Shown here piece by piece: positions 30,686 to 38,824 of a stretch of 64,000 nt of DNA (the first letter of the stretch is position 1; the number at the start of each line of letters is the position of its first letter). The position numbers and the translations under genes are program-made. The notes beneath the pieces are model-generated. The model was given only the letters and a program-made list of their open reading frames with translations, was not told where the DNA came from and did no database searches. The stretch covers positions 558,001-622,000 of the forward strand of contig CAVYVA010000001.1 of NCBI GenBank assembly GCA_963771835.1. Direction: 5' to 3'. The DNA comes from CAVQCJ01 sp963771835 (GTDB taxonomy: Bacteria > Actinomycetota > Actinomycetes > Prado026).

Positions 30686-31618
30686 GTGAGCAGCCTCCTG
30701 CAGGAGTTTTGGGCCTCGACGATCGACGGCCTCACCCAGGGCGCGATCTACGCCCTCGTGGCACTGGGGTACACCCTGGTCTACGGGGTGCTGCGCCTGA
30801 TCAACTTCGCCCACTCCGAGATCTTCATGATCGGCACCTTCGCTACCGTGGGTGTCATCACCGGGCTGGGCATCACAGCTCCGCTGACCGGCTTCGCACT
30901 CTTCTTCTTCCTGCTGCTCGCGGCCCTGGTGGCCGCGATCGCGTCCGGCGGCTCCGCGGTGATCCTGGAACGGATCGCCTACCGGCCGCTGCGCCGCCGC
31001 GGAGCCACCACGCTTGCGGCCCTCATCTCCGCCATCGGCGCGTCGCTGTTCCTCCAGCAGCTCTTCTCGCTGCGTTTCCCCGACGCCGTCGACACGACCC
31101 GCGTCATGAACAAGACGGTCCTGGCCACGCTCGGGACGGGCCTGCTGCGCGCGGACAAGGTGCTGGTCTTCGGCGGGGCGATCTTCATGATGGTGCTGCT
31201 CGACCGGCTGGTGAACGGGACCCGGTTCGGGCGGGCGATCCGCGCCACGGCCCAGAGCGCCGACACGGCCACACTCATGGGCGTCAACATCGACCGGATC
31301 GTCATGCTCACGTTCCTCATCGGCGGGGCGATGGCCGGCATCGGCGGCATGCTCTACATCATCTTCTTCGAGGTGACCACGTTCAGCGTGGGGTTCGTGC
31401 TCGGGATCAAAGCCTTCACGGCTGCGGTCCTCGGCGGCATCGGCAACCTGCGCGGCGCGCTGCTGGGCGGCCTCCTCCTCGGTCTCATCGAGGAGTACAG
31501 CGCGAGCGTCGTCGGGGCCCAGTGGAAGGACGTGATCTCCTTCTCGGTGCTCATCCTCGTCCTCATGTTCCGACCGACCGGCCTGCTGGGCGAGTCGCTG
31601 GGGAAGGCGCGCGTATGA
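30686..31618 (+). CDS. livH: Branched-chain amino acid-type ABC transporter permease
   Basis: LivH-type membrane subunit of 310 residues and about eight helices. Family landmarks: DGLTQGAIYALVALGYTLVY at the start, GVLRLINFAHSEIFMIG, then RAIRATAQSADTATLMGVNI and MLTFLIGGAMAGIGGMLYII. The end GGIGNLRGALLGGLLLGLIE is typical. GTG 30686 is chosen, with GGAG about six bases upstream; the frame is open back to 30653 but without similarity. The stop overlaps the livM start in an ATGA. It pairs with LivM to form the membrane channel. Intact. Confidence 0.93.
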   Translation: MSSLLQEFWASTIDGLTQGAIYALVALGYTLVYGVLRLINFAHSEIFMIGTFATVGVITGLGITAPLTGFALFFFLLLAALVAAIASGGSAVILERIAYRPLRRRGATTLAALISAIGASLFLQQLFSLRFPDAVDTTRVMNKTVLATLGTGLLRADKVLVFGGAIFMMVLLDRLVNGTRFGRAIRATAQSADTATLMGVNIDRIVMLTFLIGGAMAGIGGMLYIIFFEVTTFSVGFVLGIKAFTAAVLGGIGNLRGALLGGLLLGLIEEYSASVVGAQWKDVISFSVLILVLMFRPTGLLGESLGKARV

Positions 31619-32742
31619 CGGTCCGCAACCCGCTGCGCGGGGTCAAGATGCCGTGGTCGCACGCCTTCGACCGGATGGGTGCCCGGTGGCGCGCACTGCC
31701 CGGCTACGCCCGCTGGCTCGGCTACCTCGCGTTCTTCATGTTCGCGCTCTCGCTCCCGAACATCCCCAACCTCGACGAGGTCATGGCCCCGGGCAGCAGC
31801 TGGCAGCGGGTCCTGTTCTACCCGATCAGCATCTACATCCTGCTGGCGCTCGGCCTGAACGTGGTCGTCGGCTACGCCGGGCTGCTGGACCTCGGCTACG
31901 TCGCGTTCTACGCGATCGGCGCGTACAGCATGGCCATCCTCGGTGGCACGTACGGCTGGGGCTTCTGGGAGGTCCTCCCGGTCGGGATCGGGCTGGCGAT
32001 GGTCGCCGGCTTCCTGCTCGGCTCACCCACGCTGCGGCTCCGCGGTGACTATCTGGCGATCGTCACGCTCGGCTTCGGGGAGATGATCCGGGAGACGGCG
32101 AACAACCTCGACTACCTCGGCGGCCCGCGCGGCATCTACGACATCCCGCGTCCCCCTTCGATCGGTAACATCGGGTTCCTGCAGTACGGCGTGCTGGACT
32201 CCCGGCCGTACTACTACCTGGTGGTCGTCGTGATCGCGATCGTGATCATCATCATGAAGCGGCTGGAGAAGAGCCGGGTCGGACGGTCGTGGACGGCCAT
32301 CCGCGAGGACGAGGACGCCGCCCAGCTGATGGGCGTTCCCACCCTGAAGTTCAAGCTCTGGGCGTTCACTGTCGGTGCAGCGGTCGGCGGGGCCGGCGGC
32401 GTCATCTTCGCGTCCTCCACCTCCGCCATCCAGCCGACGGACTTCCCGTTCATCCTCTCCGCGACCATCCTCGCCGCGGTCGTCCTCGGCGGGGCCGGGA
32501 ACATCCCGGGCGTCGTCCTCGGGGCGTTCCTCGTGGCGTGGCTGCCCGAAGCCGTACGCGGCTTCGACCAGTACCGGGTGCTCGTCTTCGGCGGGGCGCT
32601 GGTCGTCCTGATGATCTTCCGTCCGCAAGGGATCTGGCCGTCGCGGATCCGGGCCGCGGAGTTCAGCGAGGGCGAAGGCGGCATCGGCCGCCTCGGCGGC
32701 GAGGTCGGCACGGTCCGCTCGCAGGCCGGTGCGGAACCGTGA
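31615..32742 (+). CDS. livM: Branched-chain amino acid-type ABC transporter permease
   Basis: LivM-type membrane subunit of 375 residues. After an N-terminal helix (YLAFFMFALSLPNI) it shows YILLALGLNVVVGYAGLLDL and GYVAFYAIGAYSMAILGG, the family signature, then GDYLAIVTLGFGEMIRETAN and the ATPase-contact loop RSWTAIREDEDAAQLMGVPT. The tail is a short hydrophilic extension (about 30 residues, EGEGGIGRLGGEVG). ATG 31615 overlaps livH; the stop overlaps the livG start in a GTGA, so the four genes are translationally coupled. Intact. Confidence 0.93.
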   Translation: MTVRNPLRGVKMPWSHAFDRMGARWRALPGYARWLGYLAFFMFALSLPNIPNLDEVMAPGSSWQRVLFYPISIYILLALGLNVVVGYAGLLDLGYVAFYAIGAYSMAILGGTYGWGFWEVLPVGIGLAMVAGFLLGSPTLRLRGDYLAIVTLGFGEMIRETANNLDYLGGPRGIYDIPRPPSIGNIGFLQYGVLDSRPYYYLVVVVIAIVIIIMKRLEKSRVGRSWTAIREDEDAAQLMGVPTLKFKLWAFTVGAAVGGAGGVIFASSTSAIQPTDFPFILSATILAAVVLGGAGNIPGVVLGAFLVAWLPEAVRGFDQYRVLVFGGALVVLMIFRPQGIWPSRIRAAEFSEGEGGIGRLGGEVGTVRSQAGAEP

Positions 32743-33522
32743 CCGGCACCGAGCCGCTGCTGGCGCTGCGCGACCTTGACGATGAAGTTCGGCGGGCTCC
32801 TCGCGGTCAACGAGCTCGACCTGGAGGTGCGCGCCGGGGAGATCGTGGCGCTGATCGGGCCGAACGGGGCGGGCAAGACCACGGTGTTCAACATGGTGAC
32901 CGGCGTGTACACCCCTTCTTCCGGCGACCTGATGTTCAACGGAACCCGGCTCAACGGGATGCGCCCGGACCGGGTGACCAAGCTGGGGGTGGCTCGCACG
33001 TTCCAGAACATCCGGCTGTTCGACAACATGTCGGCCCTCGAGAACGTGATCGTCGGGACGCACGCCCGGCACCGGGCGAGCGTGGTCGGCGCGGTGCTCG
33101 GGCTCCCCCGGTATCGCAGGGAGGAGGTCGACGCGCACGACACCGCCAACCGTCTGCTGGAGTTCGTGGGGATCTCCCGCCGGGCCGGGATGGTGGCGCG
33201 CAACCTGCCCTACGGCGACCAGCGACGGCTGGAGATCGCTCGCGCGCTCGGGACCGGACCGAAGCTGCTGCTCCTGGACGAGCCGGCGGCCGGCATGAAC
33301 CCTTCGGAGAAGAACGACCTGATGCAGCTGATCCGCAGCATCCGTGACTCGGGGGTGACCGTGCTGCTCATCGAGCACGACATGACCCTGGTGATGGGGA
33401 TCAGCGACCGGGTGGCGGTCCTGGACTTCGGCCAGAAGATCGCCGATGCGCTGCCGGCCGAGGTGCGGGCCGACCCGGCCGTCATCAGGGCCTACCTCGG
33501 GGAGGCCGCAGATGCTTCTTGA
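32739..33522 (+). CDS. livG: Branched-chain amino acid-type ABC transporter ATP-binding protein, frameshift near start
   Basis: LivG-type ATPase. Walker A IGPNGAGKTTVFNMV, then VARTFQNIRLFDNMSALENV, signature NLPYGDQRRLEIARAL, Walker B LLLLDEPAAGMNP, and the switch His in VLLIEHDMTLVM. GTG 32739 overlaps the livM stop and reads TGTEPLLALRDL before an extra T at 32776-32777 breaks the expected DLTMKFGGLLAVNEL; from ATG 32776 on the frame is intact. About 260 residues once joined. The extra T is one of the few slips outside a G/C run. Confidence 0.9.
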
Positions 33523-34216
33523 GGTCGAGAACCTGCAGGTCAGCTACGGCAAGATCGCCGCGATCAAAGGCATCAGCCTCACCGTCGACGAGGGCGAGAT
33601 CGTCACGCTCGTCGGCGCGAACGGCGCGGGGAAGACGACGACGCTGAAGACCCTGTCCGGCCTGCGCCGCGTCGCCGGCGGGACGATCCGCTTCGACGGC
33701 AAGGACATCACGTCGATGCCGGGACACCTGCGGGTGCGCGCCGGGTTGTGCCAGGCGCCCGAAGGCCGTGGCATCTTCCCCGGGATGTCCGTCGGCGACA
33801 ACCTCGCGATGGGTGCGTACGTCCACGGCAAGGCTGAGCCCGCGGACCTGGAGCGGGTCTTCGACCTCTTCCCGCGGCTGAAGGAGCGCGAGAAGCAGTC
33901 CGGCGGCACCCTGTCCGGCGGTGAGCAGCAGATGCTGGCGATCGGCCGGGCGCTCATGTCCAGGCCGCGGCTGATGCTGCTCGACGAGCCGTCCATGGGA
34001 CTGGCGCCCCAGCTCATCCAGCTGATCTTCCGGATCATCGCCGAGATCAACCAGCAGGGGACCACCGTGCTCCTGGTGGAGCAGAACGCGTCCCAGGCGC
34101 TGTCCATCGCGCACCGCGCCTACGTGCTCGAGACCGGCGTCGTGGTCAAGAGCGGGACCGGCGCCGAGCTGCTCGGCGACGAGTCCGTGGTCGCTGCGTA
34201 CCTCGGCGGCGGCTGA
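33512..34216 (+). CDS. livF: Branched-chain amino acid-type ABC transporter ATP-binding protein
   Basis: LivF-type ATPase of 234 residues. It starts LLEVENLQVSYGKIAAIKGI and shows Walker A VGANGAGKTTTLKTLSG, CQAPEGRGIFPGMSVGDNL (a LivF hallmark), signature GTLSGGEQQMLAIGRALMSR, Walker B LMLLDEPSMGLAPQLIQ, and VLLVEQNASQALSIA where the switch His is replaced by Gln-Asn as usual in LivF. ATG 33512 lies 11 bases inside livG and has GGGGAGG upstream. It pairs with LivG as a heterodimeric motor. Last gene of the operon; no clear terminator follows before the convergent gene 16 bases away. Confidence 0.94.
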   Translation: MLLEVENLQVSYGKIAAIKGISLTVDEGEIVTLVGANGAGKTTTLKTLSGLRRVAGGTIRFDGKDITSMPGHLRVRAGLCQAPEGRGIFPGMSVGDNLAMGAYVHGKAEPADLERVFDLFPRLKEREKQSGGTLSGGEQQMLAIGRALMSRPRLMLLDEPSMGLAPQLIQLIFRIIAEINQQGTTVLLVEQNASQALSIAHRAYVLETGVVVKSGTGAELLGDESVVAAYLGGG

Positions 34217-34232
34217 CCCGGATCGCGGGCGG

Positions 34233-35480
34233 TCAACCCGACTCCGGTGCGAACGTGCCGGCGACGTACGTACCGACCGGCGGATAGGTCCCGTCCGCCC
34301 CGAACCGGTAGATCCCCACAGCTCCGTCGACGGGCTCCCCCTGGGCGTCCAGCCGGACCTTCCCGGCCTGCCCGACGTACGCGACCGTCAGACCGGCCTT
34401 CACCAGCGCCAGGCACTCCTTGAACGTGCTGCACGCGTTCTCCCCGCTGGTCAGCCTCGGGAGAGCAGCCGCGATGTCCTTGCCTCGCGGGCTGCCGGCG
34501 GCGGACGCGGCGAGCGCGACCAGGACCGTGGCGTCGTACGTCTGCGCGGCGTAGCCGGGGTCGGCAAGGTCGGGTGCCTGCTGGGCCAGCCGGGCCAGGA
34601 ACGCAGCTGCCGGGGCCGCCCCCGGTCGCACCCCGGTCACGGCGGCGGCCTGCAGCGGCGAGAGCCCGCTGACCAGTCCCGGCCACAGGGCCAGGTCGGA
34701 GACGTACAGCGGCGCGACCTGCGGACCGGCGCCGGCCGCGACCAGCGCCTGGAGCACAGCGTGCGCCTCACCGGTGCCGATCACGACGACCGCCTGCGGG
34801 GCGGCCGCGGCCACCTGGGTCGCCGCGGCCGAGAAGTCGGTCGACCGCCCGTCGTACTCGATCGCGGCGACGACCCGGCCACCGTTGCGCCGGACGTCCG
34901 CCTGCAGGTCGGCGGCGTAGCCCGTGGCGTAGGTGTCGCGCTGGAACAGGACCGCCACCGAACGGTGCCCGGCCCCCTTGAGTGCGGCGGCGAGGGTGCT
35001 GGCCTCGAACGAGTCCGGCGGCACGAGCCGCACGTACAGGCCTCGGTCCGGGTAGCCGTCGAGCTTGGCGCTGGCGTCGCCGGGCGACACGAGCGCCACC
35101 CCCGCCCCGACCACCTTGTCGATCACGGTGAGCGTGACGGACGAGCCGGTCCCGCCGACGATCGCGTCCACCTTGCGGGCCAGCATCCGGTCGACGCTCT
35201 GCGAGGCGACCGAGCTGAACGCGTCGCCGGAGTCGGAGTCGATCAGCGTGACCGGCTGCCCGAGCACGCCACCGGCGGCGTCGATGTCCTTGACCGCGAG
35301 CTGCAGGCCGGCCTCCTGCGCCGGCCCGACGTGCGCGAAGCCGCCGGTGACCGGGAGCAGCGTGCCCAGGACCAGCGGTCCGGCCGACGGCTGCGCGGCC
35401 GGGACGGACGGCTTCGTGCAGCCGGCGATCGCGACCAGCAGGACCAGCACGGCCAGTCCGCCGGCCAGGCGGCGCCTCAA
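34233..35480 (-). CDS. LivJ/AmiC-like substrate-binding lipoprotein coupled to ANTAR regulator
   Basis: Second Peripla_BP_6 protein, 415 residues, with lipobox VLVLLVAIAGCTKP. The mature part has LVLGTLLPVTGGFAHVGPAQ, AGGVLGQPVTLIDSDSGD, KVDAIVGGTGSSVTLTVID and YVRLVPPDSFEASTLAAALK, all family landmarks. It overlaps the upstream ANTAR regulator in a TTGA, so the start is TTG 35480. It is convergent with the liv operon and could be an alternative receptor for it, or a ligand sensor for the regulator. The lipobox puts it outside the membrane, unlike cytoplasmic AmiC. Ligand unknown; intact. Confidence 0.88.
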   Translation of the reverse strand: MRRRLAGGLAVLVLLVAIAGCTKPSVPAAQPSAGPLVLGTLLPVTGGFAHVGPAQEAGLQLAVKDIDAAGGVLGQPVTLIDSDSGDAFSSVASQSVDRMLARKVDAIVGGTGSSVTLTVIDKVVGAGVALVSPGDASAKLDGYPDRGLYVRLVPPDSFEASTLAAALKGAGHRSVAVLFQRDTYATGYAADLQADVRRNGGRVVAAIEYDGRSTDFSAAATQVAAAAPQAVVVIGTGEAHAVLQALVAAGAGPQVAPLYVSDLALWPGLVSGLSPLQAAAVTGVRPGAAPAAAFLARLAQQAPDLADPGYAAQTYDATVLVALAASAAGSPRGKDIAAALPRLTSGENACSTFKECLALVKAGLTVAYVGQAGKVRLDAQGEPVDGAVGIYRFGADGTYPPVGTYVAGTFAPESG

Positions 35481-36085
35481 GAGGTCTTCGGCCCCTCCTG
35501 GGCGAGCACGGTCTCGGCCACCTGTCGCATCCCGATGCGCAGGTCCATCGACGACTTCTGGATCCAGCGGAAGGCGTCCGCCTCCGACAGACCGTGCCGG
35601 TTCTGCAGGACCGCCTTGGCCCGGTCGACGAGCTTGCGTGTCTCCAGCCGCTCCGAGAGGTCGGCCACCTCGCGGGACAGCGCCGCCATCTGCTCGTACC
35701 TCGCGACGGCGATCTCGATGGCCGGCACGAGGTCGGCCTTCTGGAACGGCTTGACCAGGTAGGCCATCGCTCCGGCGTCCCTGGCCCGCTCGACCAGGTC
35801 CCGCTGCGAGAACGCGGTCAGCATGAGCACCGGGGCGAGCTGCTCGGCGGTGATCCGCTCGGCCGCCGAGATCCCGTCCAGCACCGGCATCTTCACGTCC
35901 AGCACGACCAGGTCGGGGGCCAGCTCGGCCGCCAGCCGCACCGCGGTCTCCCCGTCGCCGGCCTCGCCGACGACGTCGTAGCCGGCCTCCTCGAGCATCT
36001 CCTTGAGGTCCATCCGGATCAGCGCCTCGTCCTCGGCGATGACCACCCGGCGCGGCGACGCCGGGGCGGCAGGTGGACCGGACAT
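35477..36085 (-). CDS. pdtaR: ANTAR-domain response regulator (PdtaR-like)
   Basis: Two-domain regulator of 202 residues. The receiver domain has the acidic pair in VVIAEDEALIRMDL, the phospho-acceptor Asp in LVVLDVKMPVLDG, Thr in LMLTAFSQ and Lys in YLVKPFQKADL. The C-terminal ANTAR domain (LVDRAKAVLQNRHGLSEADA and FRWIQKSSMDLR) binds RNA hairpins and prevents termination. Length and sequence match PdtaR of mycobacteria, normally phosphorylated by the sensor kinase PdtaS, which is not in this window. ATG 36085. Followed directly by the LivJ-like lipoprotein gene. Intact. Confidence 0.93.
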   Translation of the reverse strand: MSGPPAAPASPRRVVIAEDEALIRMDLKEMLEEAGYDVVGEAGDGETAVRLAAELAPDLVVLDVKMPVLDGISAAERITAEQLAPVLMLTAFSQRDLVERARDAGAMAYLVKPFQKADLVPAIEIAVARYEQMAALSREVADLSERLETRKLVDRAKAVLQNRHGLSEADAFRWIQKSSMDLRIGMRQVAETVLAQEGPKTS

Positions 36086-36158
36086 GCCGGTCACCCTACC
36101 GACCGCCGGACCACCCGAAGCCCGCTCGGCCGGTACCGTTGCAGGCAGCTCAGAGCGC

Positions 36159-36243
36159 GCCCCCGTGGCGGAACTGGTCAGACGCGCCGGACTCAAAATC
36201 CGGTGGCCTAGCGGCCATGTGGGTTCGAATCCCACCGGGGGTA
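36159..36243 (+). tRNA. tRNA-Leu (anticodon CAA)
   Basis: An 85-base class II tRNA. Acceptor arms GCCCCCG (36159-36165) and CGGGGGT (36236-36242); anticodon stem CCGGA / TCCGG around loop CTCAAAA, giving anticodon CAA; long variable arm TGGCCTAGCGGCCAT; T arm GTGGG-TTCGAAT-CCCAC. CCA is not encoded (the sequence continues ACCCACC). Reads UUG codons. Intergenic between the ANTAR gene and nusB. Confidence 0.95.
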
Positions 36244-36253
36244 CCCACCGGCG

Positions 36254-36670
36254 TCAACCGGCAGAGGGGGCAGCGGGCTTGAGGGCCAGGATCCGGGCCA
36301 GGACGCCGTTGACGAACGCCGGCGAGGAGTCCGTCGACAGCGACTTGGCCAGCTCCACCGCCTCGTCGATGACCACGGAGTCGGGCACGTCGTCGACGTA
36401 CAGGAGCTCGAACACCGACAGCCGCAGCAACGCGCGGTCGACGGCGGGCATCCGGTCCAGCGGCCAGTCCTGCGAGTACGTCTCGATCAGGTCGTCGATC
36501 CGCTGCCGGTGCTCGGTGACGCCCTCGACGAGCCGCACGGTGTGCTCGTTCGGCGGCGGGTCGGCCAGCTCGGTGCGCTGCGCGAGGACGTCGACGGCCG
36601 GCACCCCGCGCTGGTCGGCCTCGAACAGCACGTCCAGCGCCCGCTTGCGGGCCTTGCTCCTGGCCGGCAC
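36254..36670 (-). CDS. nusB: Transcription antitermination factor NusB
   Basis: NusB, 138 residues, all-alpha RNA-binding protein that with S10 (NusE) binds boxA in rRNA leaders and supports antitermination. It starts SKARKRALDVLFEADQRGV and shows EGVTEHRQRIDDLIETYSQD and WPLDRMPAVDRALLRLSVFE, then VVIDEAVELAKSLSTDSSPA and FVNGVLARI, the usual order. GTG 36670. It lies 12 bases after efp in a minus-strand run that begins with aroC, an arrangement common in actinomycetes. Intact. Confidence 0.95.
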   Translation of the reverse strand: MPARSKARKRALDVLFEADQRGVPAVDVLAQRTELADPPPNEHTVRLVEGVTEHRQRIDDLIETYSQDWPLDRMPAVDRALLRLSVFELLYVDDVPDSVVIDEAVELAKSLSTDSSPAFVNGVLARILALKPAAPSAG

Positions 36671-36682
36671 GGAGTCAGACCC

Positions 36683-37246
36683 TCAGCCGTTGACCCGGCC
36701 GAGGTACGACCCGTCCCTGGTGTCCACCTTGACCCGCTCGCCTGCGGTGATGAACAGCGGCACCTGGATCTCGTACCCGGTCTCGATCGTGGCCGGCTTG
36801 GTCCCGCCGGTCGAGCGGTCCCCCTGCAGGCCCGGCTCGGTGTACGTGATCGTGGTCTCCACCGAGGTGGGCAGCTCGACGTACAAGGGGGCCCCCTCGT
36901 GCATCGCCACCGTGGCCTCGGCGTTGTCCAGCAGGAAGTGCGCGGCGTCGCCGACGGTCTCGCCGGGGACGTGCACCTGCTCGTAGGTCTCGGCGTCCAT
37001 GAAGACGTAGTCGGTGCCCTCCGCGAACAGGTACTGCATCGCCCGCTTGTCCACGCTGGCCGTCTCGACCCGCACCCCGGCGTTGAACGTGCGGTCGACG
37101 ACCTTGCCGGACAGGACCGCCTTGAGCTTGGTGCGGACGAAGGCCGGGCCCTTGCCCGGCTTGACGTGCTGGAACTCGACGACGGTCCAGAGCTGGCCGT
37201 CGATGTTGAGGACCAGGCCGTTCTTGAGGTCGTTCGTGGAAGCCAC
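36683..37246 (-). CDS. efp: Elongation factor P
   Basis: EF-P, 187 residues, three beta-barrel domains shaped like a tRNA, which enters the E site and helps ribosomes stalled at proline runs. The tip loop reads VKPGKGPAFVR with Lys32 between two prolines: this is the PGKGP subfamily, reported in actinobacteria to work without lysine modification. C-terminal landmarks YEIQVPLFITAGERVKVDTR and the ending GSYLGRVNG fit. GTG 37246 (MASTNDLKNG) with GGAG upstream. Sits between the M24 peptidase and nusB. Intact. Confidence 0.97.
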   Translation of the reverse strand: MASTNDLKNGLVLNIDGQLWTVVEFQHVKPGKGPAFVRTKLKAVLSGKVVDRTFNAGVRVETASVDKRAMQYLFAEGTDYVFMDAETYEQVHVPGETVGDAAHFLLDNAEATVAMHEGAPLYVELPTSVETTITYTEPGLQGDRSTGGTKPATIETGYEIQVPLFITAGERVKVDTRDGSYLGRVNG

Positions 37247-37291
37247 GGGGTGCGTCTCCTGCGGGCGGGGCGGCGCCGCCCGGCCGGGGGG

Positions 37292-38374
37292 TCAACCCAG
37301 GACGAGCAGCTCCTTGGACGAGGTGGTGAGCAGCTCGGCCCGGCCGTCACGCACCACGAGGGTGTCCTCGATGCGTACACCGCCGCGCCCCGGCAGGTAC
37401 ACGCCGGGCTCGACGGTGACGGGCGAGCCGGCGTCCAGGGTACCCGTGGCGGCGGGTCCGATCATCGGAGCCTCGTGGATCTCCAGCCCCACCCCGTGCC
37501 CGAGGCCGTGCCCGAACTGCGGTCCGTACCCTGCGGCGTCGATCACCGAGCGGGAGGCGGCGTCCACGTCCGCGAGCGCGGCGCCGGGCGCGAGCGCGGC
37601 CCGTCCGGCCCGCTGGGCGGCGCGGACCAGGTCGTACAGCTCACGCTGCCAGCCGGCCGGCTCGCCGATCGCGACCGTGCGGGTCATGTCGGCGTGGTAG
37701 CCCCCGACCCGGGCGCCGAAGTCGAGGGTGACCAGGTCGCCGGCCACCAGCTCGCGGTCGCCGGGGCTGTGGTGCGGCAGGGCGCCGTTCGGGCCGCCGG
37801 CCACGATCGTGTCGAAGGCCGGGGCGTCGGCGCCGTGCACCCGCATCAGGTCCTCGAGCGCGAAGCCGACCGCCCGCTCGGTGAGGCCGGGGCGCAGCGT
37901 CGGCAGCAGGTCGGCCAGGGCGCGGTCGCCGACGGCGCAGGCCCGGCGGAGCAGCTCCACCTCGGCCTCGTCCTTGACCCGGCGCAGCTCCTCGACCGGC
38001 CGCCCGCCGGCGACCAGCTCGGCGGCCGGGACCGCCAGGGTCAGCTCGGCGTGCTCGGCGACCGTCACGTGGTGCGCCTCGAAGCCCAGCCGCACCTGCC
38101 CGGCGGCGGCCGCGTGCCTGGTCAGCGCGAGCGGGCAAGGCCGGTCGACCAGGACCTCGACGTCCGGCGCCTCCGCGGCGGACTGGTCGCGGTAGCGGAA
38201 GTCGGTGCACAGCAGGGCCGAGCCGTCGGCGCGCACCAGCAGGGCGCCGTTGCTCCCGGTGAACCCGGTCAGGTACCGCACGTTGACCAGCGAGGTCACC
38301 AGGAACGCGTCGAGCCCGTCCGGCCCGAGCCGCCCGGCCAGCCGCCCGCGCCGCGCGGCGTGGTCCGACCGCAC
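37292..38374 (-). CDS. M24 family Xaa-Pro aminopeptidase/dipeptidase
   Basis: Metallopeptidase of 360 residues with a creatinase-type N-terminal domain (YLTGFTGSNGALLVRADG) and a pita-bread catalytic domain. Metal ligands are visible: VTLDFGARVGGYHADMTRTV (two Asp), GHGLGHGVGLEIHEAP (His), VTVEPGVYLPGRGGVRIEDT (two Glu). It probably removes residues next to proline from peptides. GTG 38374 is 6 bases after aroQ, and efp follows at 45 bases; the pairing of this peptidase with efp is common in Gram-positive genomes and both relate to proline. Intact. Confidence 0.92.
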   Translation of the reverse strand: MRSDHAARRGRLAGRLGPDGLDAFLVTSLVNVRYLTGFTGSNGALLVRADGSALLCTDFRYRDQSAAEAPDVEVLVDRPCPLALTRHAAAAGQVRLGFEAHHVTVAEHAELTLAVPAAELVAGGRPVEELRRVKDEAEVELLRRACAVGDRALADLLPTLRPGLTERAVGFALEDLMRVHGADAPAFDTIVAGGPNGALPHHSPGDRELVAGDLVTLDFGARVGGYHADMTRTVAIGEPAGWQRELYDLVRAAQRAGRAALAPGAALADVDAASRSVIDAAGYGPQFGHGLGHGVGLEIHEAPMIGPAATGTLDAGSPVTVEPGVYLPGRGGVRIEDTLVVRDGRAELLTTSSKELLVLG

Positions 38375-38380
38375 CGGCGC

Positions 38381-38824
38381 TCAGCCCCCCGCGGGCAGCG
38401 CCGCAGCGACGGCCCGCAGCGCGAGCTCGTACGACATCGGCCCGAAGCCCGCGACGGTGCCCGTCGCGACCGCGGCGATCACGGACGTGTGCCGGAACTC
38501 CTCGCGGGCCGCCGGGTTGGACAGGTGCACCTCGACCAGCGGTGCCGTGCGCTGCGCGCAGGCGTCCCGCAGCGCGTAGGAGTAGTGCGTGAAGGCCGCC
38601 GGGTTGAGGACGACCGGCAGCCGCCCGTCGGCGGCTTCGTGCAGCCAGCGCACCAGCTCGGCCTCGTCGTCGGTCTGTCGCACCTCGACGTCGAGCCCGA
38701 GCGAGTCGCCCACCACCCGGCAGTGCTCGGCCAGGTCGGCCAGGGTCGTCGTGCCGTAGACGTCCGGCTCCCGCGAGCCGAGCCTGGACAGGTTCGGCCC
38801 GTTCAGGACCAGGACCCGGGTCAT
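38381..38824 (-). CDS. aroQ: 3-dehydroquinate dehydratase, type II
   Basis: Type II dehydroquinase, third step of the shikimate pathway, 147 residues and normally a dodecamer. It starts RVLVLNGPNLSRLGSREPDV (catalytic Tyr in the following VYG, Arg in the flexible lid), then VRQTDDEAELVRWLHEAADG, VVLNPAAFTHYSYALRDA (catalytic His region) and VEVHLSNPAAREEFRHTSVI. The usual NLNLLG is NLSRLG here, a minor change. ATG 38824 overlaps the aroB stop (ATGA). Intact. Confidence 0.96.
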   Translation of the reverse strand: MTRVLVLNGPNLSRLGSREPDVYGTTTLADLAEHCRVVGDSLGLDVEVRQTDDEAELVRWLHEAADGRLPVVLNPAAFTHYSYALRDACAQRTAPLVEVHLSNPAAREEFRHTSVIAAVATGTVAGFGPMSYELALRAVAAALPAGG

